64,000 nucleotides of DNA from Thraustochytrium sp. TN22 (taxonomy: Eukaryota > Sar > Bigyra > Thraustochytrida > Thraustochytriidae): positions 70,568-134,567 of the forward strand of contig JABLUY010000059.1 in NCBI GenBank assembly GCA_013306675.1, read 5' to 3'. The notes beneath the pieces were generated by a model that saw nothing but the letters and a program-made list of their open reading frames with translations, ran no database searches and was not told the DNA's origin. This document shows positions 42,755 to 51,920 of this stretch, piece after piece. Within the stretch, counting starts at the first letter, position 1; every line of letters begins with the position of its first letter. Position numbers and translations under genes: made by a program.

Positions 42755-45700
42755 TCAGAGCTCATGCGTGGCGAGATAAACCTGCACGGCGACGCGGACA
42801 ATGGCTCGATCCTTGTCCTGCTCATCCTGAGGCAGGTCTGCGTAGGCGCGGCGCTGGACGTCGGTGACCCAGTCGTGGTGCCCGTTTCGCTTGAGCCAGT
42901 AGTCGTGCTGCTCCGCGCTGGCCTTCTCAATGAAGCTGGTGCTGGCGAGGGTCTTGCGGAAGGCGTCTGCGTTGTTGGGCACGAGCATCTGGTTCCAGCA
43001 CCTGCGGATGGACTCGCAGGCTGCATGCGCGGCGAGGAGGTTCTCGACCTTAAAGTACTCGGGGAGTTGGTTGAACTCGAGGTTGGCGATGTCGTACTCG
43101 TGGCCGGCGATGACCTTGATGCGCGGCTCGAAAGTGCCGTCCGGCAGGCGCTTCCTGGTGTGGCGCCACATCTCGTGGAGCTGAGTCGCAGTGGAGATCT
43201 CAAAGGTCTGCAGCTCGCTGGCGGTGGCTTGCGCATCAATGTCAATCTCTTCCGGCTCCATAAGCAGGTCGTCGCTTCCGTCGACGTCCTGCGCCTCGCC
43301 GTCTGCGTCCGTGTCCGCATCGTCGCCCTGCTCCTCCTCCTCCTCCTCCCCCAGGTCGGCGGCTTGCGGGTCGGCTTGCTCCTCGCCCTGGCCGGCCGTC
43401 CCGAACCCTTGCTTGGCCTGAACCGAAGTGCGCCTCCGCTTCTTGCTGGCCCAGAAGGAGAGCTCGGCCTCGCGGCGCTCGTGGATGGAGTTGCGTGAGT
43501 TGAGCAGCTCGAGGAAGAGCGCGAGCTTCTCAGCGAGCGGCCGCGTGTCCTGCTCAGCGATCTCGTCCTTGTCGGAGGCCCATATGCGGAGTCGAGTCTG
43601 CGCGTCAGTGGAGCTGCGGTCGAGCGCGCCCCAGAGGTTGGTGCGCTCCATGAGTGCGTAGAACTCCACAATGTTCTCCACGCCGAAAAAGCGTAGTTGG
43701 GCCTCCGTCGGCACGGTGATGAGCTCCGCGACGCGACCGAGCGCCTCAAGGAAGTCCGGGTAGCTGAGTGCGATCATGGGCTCCCAGTCCTGCACCCAGT
43801 TGACCACGTTGGTGGTGGAGAGCACAAAGGCGAAGGTGGACTCACGGATGGTGAAGTTCGTCGTGTAAAGACCGAGCTGGCGCAGGCCCTGGTTCCACTC
43901 CTGAATGGCAAGGCGCTCCTTGGCCAAGCCGCCCCAGCGGGTGGTGCGCTGCGTGGTGCCGGCGAGCTCCATAAACCACTGCTGGAGCATGGCGCGGTGC
44001 ACGCCAAAGGTTTTGGACACCTCCTCTGTGTACAGGCGGCGCACGCGCCAGCTGTCAAAGTCCAAGACAGTCTCCATGCCGAGGTAGCGCACCACGTGCC
44101 GCTGCAAAAGCTCGTCAAACGCCTCGGCGAGAGAGCCATCCTTCGGGTCGTAGTACTTGGCATGTGCGATGCGCAGCATCACGTCCAGAAACTCGTGGCG
44201 CATCAAGCGCCGACATTTCTTCAGGCCGAGGGGGTCGCACTTCTCGTTGAGGCGCCGCACATGCGCGTCCGTATGTGCAGGCAACATGCTGGCGACGCGT
44301 ATAAAGAGGTTCATCACCATGTGTTTGAAGGTCGAGTCCCGCTTGGTGAGAATCTTGACGTCCGTCAGCAGCCGCAAAAAAGTTGGCGGCAGCATCGCGA
44401 ACGGGTTCTGCGGCGTCAAAGCGCAGTAGAACCTGTACACAGACAGAAGCAGCGGCGCCGCGTCAATCGTTAGCTCACGCACCATCTCGACATCTTCCTC
44501 GGAGAACTGTCCGAGGAACTCGCGGAAGCCAGCCTTGCCCATGTTGAGGTCCCAGTCCGCGTGAGCGCACGCCTTGCTGATCGGGTTCTCGTCCAGGTAC
44601 GCTCGGCGCCCGTCGAAGGCATCCGTGCACAACTGCTGCGCATCGCCGTCCTCCTGGTCCTCGTCACCCCCCTCGAGAATGCGCAGCACTCGCCCGGGCG
44701 CGCGAACTGCCAGGTTGAGCACCTCGTCCAGCACGACGCCCGCCGGCGTCCACCGGACGCCGGTGCCGGCCTGACCGCGCTCCACGCGCGACAGGGCGTC
44801 GTACGACTCGCCCAGGCAGGGCTCCACAAGCGGGTTGCCGTCCTCGTGATTCTGGCTGTATGCAGGCGGTGCCTCCGGCTGGCGCACCGCAACGGAGACG
44901 CGCGGCGCCAGCACGTGCACCATCTCGGCGCCCTTGTAGACCGTCTGCATTACGCGTGCGAGGCCCGGCATCGCTTCGAGCACGTCGCGCTTCGAGAGCT
45001 CCTCCTCGTCCTGCTCCTTGTTGGCCCTGCCCAGCGCCGCGAGCGACCTCGGATCCGTCGGCGCGCCGAGTTGGTCCAGGTCCAAGAATTTGTCGATCAG
45101 ATTGCGTGGCCCATTGTAAAACACGTAACCAACGCGGCCCTTGGGCGCTTCATGCAGCGGCAACTCCGCGTGCACGCGCGCCCCTGGCACGTGGCCAAAG
45201 AGCGCCATCTTCTCCCGCTTGAGGCGCTGTTGTTGTTTGCTCTTGATCATGGGCGCCATACGCTCCAGGTAGGCTTGCGGCGTCATGGCCGATGCCGTGG
45301 CGGAGGGGTCGGAGGCGTCTGTGAACACGAAGGCCTCGCGCTCCACGGCCACGCGCCCAGGGGTCACACGCTTGATGTACGGGTTCCATGGGTCCGTCTG
45401 CGGACTGCCGTCGGATGGCGGCCATAGCGCCTTGCTCGCGCCGCGCAGTCGCTGCTGGAAGCCCTTGTTTGCCTCCGCGACTTGCGCCTCGCTGAAGGTC
45501 GAGTGCGCCGCGTGGCGATTCGACGCCGGGTCGCAGGGCGCCAACGTGGGTTCCGCCAGCTCGCGCGCCACTTTGCGCGGCGAGGACCTGCGCGGCGAGC
45601 GGAGCTTCTCGGGTCGGTGCGGCCGCGGCGCCTCCTTATTGGTGATGGCCCATGCCAACTTTTTGGCCGCCTCGAGCTGCTCGTCAAGATCCATTGTCGC

Positions 45701-48700
45701 AACGAGCTGTCCCTCGTCCTCCGCACGCACGTGCACGAGGCGCGTGTCACTCTCGCTGCCTCCTGTGCTGGGTCCCACGCTGTCATCGTTGTTCGCTTCG
45801 CCCTTGGCGGCGCGCTTGACCTCGTCCCGCGGCGGCTCGCTCACTCGCGCGACGAGCCCGCGAAAGGGCCAGAGCATCGACTGGTCGGGGGACTTGATCC
45901 GGTCGAAGCTCACGTGGCGAAGCGCCACGCGATGCGCCCGAAAGCACGCCATGGCCTTGCTCAGGTCGCGCATCTCTTCCGTCGCACGTATCGACTTGCA
46001 CGCCGCAGCAGGCGAAGCCGAAGCCGAAGTCGAGGCCGAGAGCGCTGTCGCGCGAGTGCGTCGCGAGGCCACGCCCGACCGCGTGCTCGAGGCCGCCTGC
46101 ACGAGTTCCTCGTCGAGATTGCGGAGCCACTGCTCGAACAGGGCGCGTGGGTCGTCCCTTCCCAGATGCTGCTCCTTCTCTTGCTGCTCCCGCGCCTGCT
46201 GTTCCTTCATCGCGCAGCGCTGCACGCAGCGCTGCCACTCGATGTCGCTCAACGGCGCCCAGCCCACCATTTCTTTGGCGCGTAGCTCGGCTTGGTAGAT
46301 TTTGGTGCGATTGTCCGGGCTCTCGGCGAGAAGTTGCAGCAGCCCGGAGAGCAAGTCCTGCATCTCCTCCTGCTCCTGATCTGCCGCCACCCAGCACGAC
46401 ACGAGCAGGCGGTAGAAGCCGTGGCGCGCAATCTGGGCCTGGCCCACACGTGACTCGCCGAAACGCAGGAGCGCCAGCAACGAGGCCCGGCGCTCGGGCG
46501 CCGAGCCCTCCGTGGCGAGGTCTAGCAGTCGCAGCGCCTGGTTACTGGCCCGGAACTTCTCGTGCTGCGCAGGGCCCATGGGCAGGCGCGCGAGCAGATT
46601 TGCGCCGGTGGCACGCAAAGCGGCGCAGCTCCCGTCGACCAGGTGCATGCCGAGGTCCTGCAGCGGATTTACGTGCAGCTCACGCCGCAGCACGAGCGCA
46701 AGGTCGGCGCGTCCGTCCTCGCGCACGCGATGTGCCAGATGTGCGAGCAGGTTTGTGCTTCGCTCCCGCGCCTCGACGCACAGGCTGCGCGCATAGCTGC
46801 AAGCGTAGAGCGTCTCGAGCATCCATGCGTTCTCCTTCTTTGCGACGGCCGCTAGGAGCGCCGGATTGGCGTCCACTACGGTCCACATCACATTGAGCGC
46901 CAGCACCGCAACTCGTTGGCCGGCCGGAAGCGCCTTGACACGAGTCAGGATCCGGGCGGTGCAATGCAGCGCGCGGTGCAGCAGGCAGGCCTGCACGAAG
47001 GCCGTTTGCGTGGTGCCGTCGACTCCCAGCCGTGTTGCCTGCGCGCCCAGCACCCACAGCGCCGCGAGCGCCGCCTCAATGCCGTCCAGGCTCACGGGTT
47101 GCGGCTGCTGCAAGATGCGCATCAACGCACGCACCGTACGCGTATCTGCCACGAGCATCGCGGCATTGGCCTCGTCCCGGCCCAGGCTCCACACGGTCAT
47201 GGCCAGGCACGCAGTGCTGGCTGCAGGTCCGGCCGCCTCCACCTCCTCTAGACGCTGCACGAGAAGGCGAAGCGTGGCTGGTGCGATGCGAGCGACCGCG
47301 CGCGGCGGACTGCGCACCTGCGCGAAGTCTACTACATCCGCGTCCGCGCTGGCGCCCGCAGCAACAGGCCCCAAGGTGAACATGAGCACAGCGCTCGACA
47401 GCAGCTTGTGCGTCTCGGGAGCACGCGCGTACCTCCAGGTCGGCCGGTTCGTATGTGCGTTCTCCAGCAGCATGTGAAGGCCGCCTCGGGCCGCCACGAG
47501 CGCATGCCCGCGCTCCGTCTTGCAGAGCGCGTTCAAAAGGCCCCGCGCGAGGCACACCTCCGCCGCGGCGCTCGGGCACCTACGCACATCCATGGCACAG
47601 AATTCAGGACATGCGGTCCAATCCCACGCTTCCTGCTCCTCGGCATGCGAAGGGTCGACCGCAGCGAGGTCGTCCTTGGGACGCTGTGCACAGCGGTTGC
47701 GTGGCAGAGCTGCTGATGGTGGTGCCTTGGAACCGTATCCGCGCAAGGCAAAATCATCCCGCACGCCGACGTCGCGCGGCCGTATCGGTCTCTGGAGCAC
47801 CATCTCGTCACCGGCGTTTGGGATTGCTTTGCGCAAGAGGCGATGCGCGAGTTGCGGGATGCAAAGAAGGCGCTCTGTGGCGAGCGCCGCAAGCCGCACC
47901 GCGGCGTCGACGCGAGCCGGGTCGACAATATGCTGCAGGCGAGCCTGCGCAATAAATGCAGCGAGCCAGCCTTCCTGTGCGAAGCCGAGCACATGCGCCA
48001 GGAAGCCGTAGACAGCGTCCACGTCGCGGTCCTGAGTTGTGCGGTATCGAACGTAAACGTGGTCGCCCGCCACAGCCTGCAGGTGTACTGCGACAGCCCA
48101 GGCAAAGCACACGTTGATGGCGTGCAGGAGCGTCTCAATGGCGAAGGCTTCAATGCGCAGGGGCAGTTTGGCATTCTGCGCGCCATGCCACTGCACATCG
48201 ATGAGCTTGCCCAGCTCGTTGCCCTGAGCGCGCGCCGCGGCAAGGTACCCCCTGCGCGACGGATCATCGGTCTCGTCCTCAAGGTCGTCGTCTGCAGTCT
48301 GCTGGTGCTGGTGCTGCTGGTGCTGAGTATGGTCCAAGAGACGCCGCAGGCGGGCCAGGCCGGGCGGCGCGTGGATGAAGCTGCGCCTGACCAGCGTTCC
48401 AGCGACGCATGCCAGCGCCCAGCGGCCGAGCATTGTCGTTGACGTACACACGAGCTTGGGCGAGCTGAGCAGGAGCTGCCGGTACGGGTGCAGGATGGGT
48501 GGGTGGTCCACGTCCGTGGGCGCCCGCAGCTGCAAGCGGCCGGCGCACGTTGGAGCGCATCGCGTGTCCTGCGTCTCCGCGAGGTGCGCAACCTGCGCGA
48601 CGAGCAGTGTCGCCGATAGCTTCACCGTGACGTCGCTAGTCTGGGCGGCACGGCTTAGCGCCTCGCGCAGAAAGTCTCCCAGCACCGCCGCGTTCGTGCG

Positions 48701-50140
48701 ACAGGTGCCTACCATCATACCGCGCATCGTGCTGCGCCGCACACGACTGCGTCTAGTCTGGCGGAGACCAGACACGTCGCGCTCGAGGTCATGGTACATG
48801 TAGGCAGCCAGCTCACACGTTGGCTTCTCCTCCACTGGCCGAAGGCTTTCCGTGCTGCAAGTGCCGCTATCGCTGCTGTTGCTGCTGGTCGTGCTGCTGG
48901 TCGTGCTGCTGGTCGTGCTGCTGGCGAGGCTGCTGTCGCTTGCATTCACGGCGTGATGCCCAGTGGGCACCGCCTCGGTCTCTGGCATCAGCACGCGCGA
49001 CTCTAAGGCGCGCAGATAAACGACAAAAATGGCGGCGCAGACGGGCGGCGCGGCGCCGGACTGCAAGCAGGCGGCGAAGAAGCCGAGATTGTTCATCGCC
49101 GCCGCGAGACAGTCCGGCTCCTGCGCATAGACGGCGAGCAAGCGCAGCAGTAGAAGTGCGCTCTTGGGTGGTGGGTCGACCACCAGATTGCCAATGCCGC
49201 TGTGGATGACCTGAAAGGCGCGCGCTGGAACCTGAAGGCGCCTCAGCGCGTCGCGGCCTGTGTCGGCCGACAGGCAGAGCGCCTGCAGCGCGCCTGCCGC
49301 CAGATCTTGTACACGGCTGTAGCGCTCAGCACGCTCCAGCAGTCCCATGGCTTGCTCCAGCACCTCCTCACCGATGTACGCGTGGTTGTCCGCACAGAGG
49401 GCCAGCTCCCATAGCTCGAACAAGCCCTGCGCCTGCTGCACGCGCTGGTCGGCCTGCGAACCGGGCACAGGCAGGTCAATATTGGCCTCGGCAGTGAGGT
49501 CCACGAGTCGCTCCACGGGAAAGGGCAGCTCCGCCTCGCCGGCGAAGGCTGTCTGGATCTGCCGCACCGCCGCGCGTATACGCGCCGCGCGCCGCTGCGC
49601 CGCCGAGGCCGCCCAACGCTCCAGCAAGGATTGCAGCACCTCGTTGGAGATGATGGGATACCATATGGCGCCGCCCAGGCGCAGTCGCACGTCCCGCAGT
49701 TTGGCCTCGTGCTCCTTGAGCCTGAGCAGGTTCAGCACCTGCTGCGGGCCCATGCCGAGGCGTTCGGTGTTCACGAAGACGTCCACCTTGCCGGCGTCTG
49801 GCAGCGTCGTACCGGGGCAGCTGAGCGCCACGTACTTGAGTAAGCCTTCGACCGTGGAGAATCTGAGCACCGTGGCCGCGCCTTCTGCCACGGGCTCCCG
49901 CTGGAGCAGCACCTGATCCCTGCCAATCGGCCCCAGAGCGCCCTCCTCGTCCACGAAGATCACGCTCACGCATGGCGCCTGCAGCGCGACCAGCTCCTCT
50001 TGCGCCTCCTCCTCATTCACCTCGTCCGTCGTGGCGTGCCTCAGCAGCCCGGTTCGTGCGCGCGACATCATACGCGCGCGCAGCAGTCGGCTGCTCGTCG
50101 TGGACGACGGGTTGCTGCCTCGCCCCGACCGGAACGACAT
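42755..50140 (-). CDS. Very large armadillo-type protein, unnamed
   Basis: 2461 residues in one open frame from MSFRSGRGSNPSS. Near residue 195 an IQ-like helix appears (IRAAVRQIQTAF). Long stretches are armadillo/HEAT-like helices, for example DLAAGALQALCLSADTGRDA and CLARGLLNALCKTERGHALV. A low-complexity Ser/Thr-rich insert (SSLASSTTSSTTSSTTSSNS) sits near residue 400. The C-terminal third (about 1500-2461) holds helical blocks such as LMRHEFLDVMLRIAHAKYYD and an acidic linker DLGEEEEEEQGDDADTDADG, then a final helical region with HEMWRHTRKRLPDGTF. The build recalls giant scaffold proteins of flagellated protists, but no family name can be given. Frame is solid; function unknown. Confidence 0.8.
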   Translation of the reverse strand: MSFRSGRGSNPSSTTSSRLLRARMMSRARTGLLRHATTDEVNEEEAQEELVALQAPCVSVIFVDEEGALGPIGRDQVLLQREPVAEGAATVLRFSTVEGLLKYVALSCPGTTLPDAGKVDVFVNTERLGMGPQQVLNLLRLKEHEAKLRDVRLRLGGAIWYPIISNEVLQSLLERWAASAAQRRAARIRAAVRQIQTAFAGEAELPFPVERLVDLTAEANIDLPVPGSQADQRVQQAQGLFELWELALCADNHAYIGEEVLEQAMGLLERAERYSRVQDLAAGALQALCLSADTGRDALRRLQVPARAFQVIHSGIGNLVVDPPPKSALLLLRLLAVYAQEPDCLAAAMNNLGFFAACLQSGAAPPVCAAIFVVYLRALESRVLMPETEAVPTGHHAVNASDSSLASSTTSSTTSSTTSSNSSDSGTCSTESLRPVEEKPTCELAAYMYHDLERDVSGLRQTRRSRVRRSTMRGMMVGTCRTNAAVLGDFLREALSRAAQTSDVTVKLSATLLVAQVAHLAETQDTRCAPTCAGRLQLRAPTDVDHPPILHPYRQLLLSSPKLVCTSTTMLGRWALACVAGTLVRRSFIHAPPGLARLRRLLDHTQHQQHQHQQTADDDLEDETDDPSRRGYLAAARAQGNELGKLIDVQWHGAQNAKLPLRIEAFAIETLLHAINVCFAWAVAVHLQAVAGDHVYVRYRTTQDRDVDAVYGFLAHVLGFAQEGWLAAFIAQARLQHIVDPARVDAAVRLAALATERLLCIPQLAHRLLRKAIPNAGDEMVLQRPIRPRDVGVRDDFALRGYGSKAPPSAALPRNRCAQRPKDDLAAVDPSHAEEQEAWDWTACPEFCAMDVRRCPSAAAEVCLARGLLNALCKTERGHALVAARGGLHMLLENAHTNRPTWRYARAPETHKLLSSAVLMFTLGPVAAGASADADVVDFAQVRSPPRAVARIAPATLRLLVQRLEEVEAAGPAASTACLAMTVWSLGRDEANAAMLVADTRTVRALMRILQQPQPVSLDGIEAALAALWVLGAQATRLGVDGTTQTAFVQACLLHRALHCTARILTRVKALPAGQRVAVLALNVMWTVVDANPALLAAVAKKENAWMLETLYACSYARSLCVEARERSTNLLAHLAHRVREDGRADLALVLRRELHVNPLQDLGMHLVDGSCAALRATGANLLARLPMGPAQHEKFRASNQALRLLDLATEGSAPERRASLLALLRFGESRVGQAQIARHGFYRLLVSCWVAADQEQEEMQDLLSGLLQLLAESPDNRTKIYQAELRAKEMVGWAPLSDIEWQRCVQRCAMKEQQAREQQEKEQHLGRDDPRALFEQWLRNLDEELVQAASSTRSGVASRRTRATALSASTSASASPAAACKSIRATEEMRDLSKAMACFRAHRVALRHVSFDRIKSPDQSMLWPFRGLVARVSEPPRDEVKRAAKGEANNDDSVGPSTGGSESDTRLVHVRAEDEGQLVATMDLDEQLEAAKKLAWAITNKEAPRPHRPEKLRSPRRSSPRKVARELAEPTLAPCDPASNRHAAHSTFSEAQVAEANKGFQQRLRGASKALWPPSDGSPQTDPWNPYIKRVTPGRVAVEREAFVFTDASDPSATASAMTPQAYLERMAPMIKSKQQQRLKREKMALFGHVPGARVHAELPLHEAPKGRVGYVFYNGPRNLIDKFLDLDQLGAPTDPRSLAALGRANKEQDEEELSKRDVLEAMPGLARVMQTVYKGAEMVHVLAPRVSVAVRQPEAPPAYSQNHEDGNPLVEPCLGESYDALSRVERGQAGTGVRWTPAGVVLDEVLNLAVRAPGRVLRILEGGDEDQEDGDAQQLCTDAFDGRRAYLDENPISKACAHADWDLNMGKAGFREFLGQFSEEDVEMVRELTIDAAPLLLSVYRFYCALTPQNPFAMLPPTFLRLLTDVKILTKRDSTFKHMVMNLFIRVASMLPAHTDAHVRRLNEKCDPLGLKKCRRLMRHEFLDVMLRIAHAKYYDPKDGSLAEAFDELLQRHVVRYLGMETVLDFDSWRVRRLYTEEVSKTFGVHRAMLQQWFMELAGTTQRTTRWGGLAKERLAIQEWNQGLRQLGLYTTNFTIRESTFAFVLSTTNVVNWVQDWEPMIALSYPDFLEALGRVAELITVPTEAQLRFFGVENIVEFYALMERTNLWGALDRSSTDAQTRLRIWASDKDEIAEQDTRPLAEKLALFLELLNSRNSIHERREAELSFWASKKRRRTSVQAKQGFGTAGQGEEQADPQAADLGEEEEEEQGDDADTDADGEAQDVDGSDDLLMEPEEIDIDAQATASELQTFEISTATQLHEMWRHTRKRLPDGTFEPRIKVIAGHEYDIANLEFNQLPEYFKVENLLAAHAACESIRRCWNQMLVPNNADAFRKTLASTSFIEKASAEQHDYWLKRNGHHDWVTDVQRRAYADLPQDEQDKDRAIVRVAVQVYLATHEL

Positions 50141-50843
50141 CCTCCCTGCGCATCCCCGCCCGCGCGCGCGCGCGGGGCCGGCCTCGCCAATCCAAACTGC
50201 TGGCCGCTTGCGCTGCTGGCGCCCGCTTCAGGCTCGCTTTCTAAAAAGAGAGCACGAGAACCAAGAAGCACCAAGAACCAAGAACCAGACCATCCTTTTT
50301 CCCTTCACCCCACCACCACCACACCAGAACGACACTCCGGCGTCCGCGAACGTCTACCCGGTGTGCCCCAGCGTTCCCGCGGCGGTTTCCCCGGCCCCAC
50401 CCATCTCCGCCGCCTCAGCGCCCCAGCCTCACTGTCCCGCAGCCGCCCCCCTCGCCGTCCGCCTCCTCCCCCTCCTCCCTTTAGCCGCCACTGGGCATCA
50501 ATGTCCCAGTGGTTCCCCACCATCCGATCACCCTGCTGCGGGCTCGTGTCGCCCAGTGGACTAAGGTGGTGCACTGCGGGGCGTCCGGTCCCGGAGAAGC
50601 CGCGCGGAAGCGGCCTTCCTCCCTAAAATTGGGGGAGGGCACGCGCAGTGAGGTCAGGGGCCGCAGAGTCCAGCACGGCGCCCGCAGCCCCACCCAGGGC
50701 GCGGTCCCGCAGCCTCCCGCAGCCGCGCGGCGCCGAGCGGCGTGAGGCAAACCCCGAAGCGCGACAGGCGAGTCCGCGCGAGGCAAGTGATTGCCGATTG
50801 ATTGGTGCATCGCGGAGGCGGCGGCGGCGCACGCGCAGGCAGG
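50141..50843. other. Divergent intergenic region
   Basis: About 700 bp between the giant armadillo gene and the DUF1664 gene. It includes an accaagaa repeat near 50258-50288, a pyrimidine-rich stretch with a run of cacc, and CpG-rich DNA near the DUF1664 start. No gene seen. Confidence 0.45.
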
Positions 50844-51920
50844 ATGTCGGGCGCGGCGGTGTCGATCAGCCGCGGCGCGCTGATGGCGCTGTCGGCGGGC
50901 GCCGGCAGCCTGTACATGTACACGAACGGCGCCTCGCCCTTCGGCATGTCGGCGCAGGACCTGGCGCGCGTGGCCGCGCAGATGTCAGCGCGCAACGGCG
51001 GCTACGAGGTGCAGGGTGAGCAGGTGCCCGCGTACCTGAAGCCGCTCGCGGACCAGATGAGCGAGCTCTCGTCGGAGGTCGCGCGCATGCGTATCCACGG
51101 CCAGTACGGCCACGGCTTTGCGTACTCGCAGGGCTGGGGCCTGAGCTGGACCACCATTGCCACGGCGGGCGGCGTCGGCGTGCTCGTGCTCTATCTCAAG
51201 GGCTACTCGTGGGCCGATTTCATGTACGTAACCAAGAAGGCGCTTCAGGTGGCCGTGGAGGCCCTTGAGGAGGGCATCGAGAACCTCGGCGTCGCGCTCG
51301 AGGCCGCCAAGCGCGAGCTCACCTACAAGCTCGGCCTCGTCGAGGATAAGGTCGACGCCACGCGGGAGGCCCTCGAGGAGAAGATCACCAGCGAGGTCGG
51401 CGACGTCAAGCGCGAGCTCGAGGTCGTCGGCAACGACGTCAAGGGCATTTCGCGTTCCCAGGACCAGGTCCACGGCCTCGTGCAGAGCATCGAGACGCAG
51501 ATCGACGCCATCGAGTCCCGCATGCACGGTGTCGGCGCGCAGCTGCAGACCGCCAACCGCGGTATCTACCTGCTCTGCAACGTCGTCGCCGAGAACATGG
51601 GCGTCGCCGGTAAGGGCGGCCGCAGCAACAACGGCCCTTCCCGCGCCGCCACGCTCTATGAGGAGCTCCTCTCCTACACTCGCGGCGCCATGGCCGGCTT
51701 CACCACCTCCTCGTCCGAGCCCACCCCGCGCGGCAACCGCGACAGCGAGACCTCTATTCTTGCGCCCGCGCTCCCGCCCTCGGCTGGCCCTAGTTCCGCG
51801 CTCGACGTCGTTCCCTCCTTCCGCGAGATGCTCTCGTCCAGCTCCTTCCACCTTCCCTCTGACCGCGCTCTTTCCTCGCGCTCGCTCGACGTCTCTGACG
51901 TCAGCAACAACGACGCCTGA
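50844..51920 (+). CDS. DUF1664 family membrane coiled-coil protein
   Basis: 358 residues from MSGAAVSISRGALMALSAGA. Two hydrophobic segments are visible, the N-terminal one and TTIATAGGVGVLVLYLKGYS, followed by the hallmark WADFMYVTKKALQVAVEALE. In plant DUF1664 proteins the matching stretch is a membrane segment then W-S-F-x-D-L-M-Y-V-T-K. A long coiled coil (about residues 140-250) follows, with VGDVKRELEVVGNDVKGISR. The Ser/Pro-rich tail is disordered. The family is predicted to be mitochondrial or plastid in plants. Its job is unknown. The assignment rests on the W..DxMYVTK block and domain order. Confidence 0.85.
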   Translation: MSGAAVSISRGALMALSAGAGSLYMYTNGASPFGMSAQDLARVAAQMSARNGGYEVQGEQVPAYLKPLADQMSELSSEVARMRIHGQYGHGFAYSQGWGLSWTTIATAGGVGVLVLYLKGYSWADFMYVTKKALQVAVEALEEGIENLGVALEAAKRELTYKLGLVEDKVDATREALEEKITSEVGDVKRELEVVGNDVKGISRSQDQVHGLVQSIETQIDAIESRMHGVGAQLQTANRGIYLLCNVVAENMGVAGKGGRSNNGPSRAATLYEELLSYTRGAMAGFTTSSSEPTPRGNRDSETSILAPALPPSAGPSSALDVVPSFREMLSSSSFHLPSDRALSSRSLDVSDVSNNDA

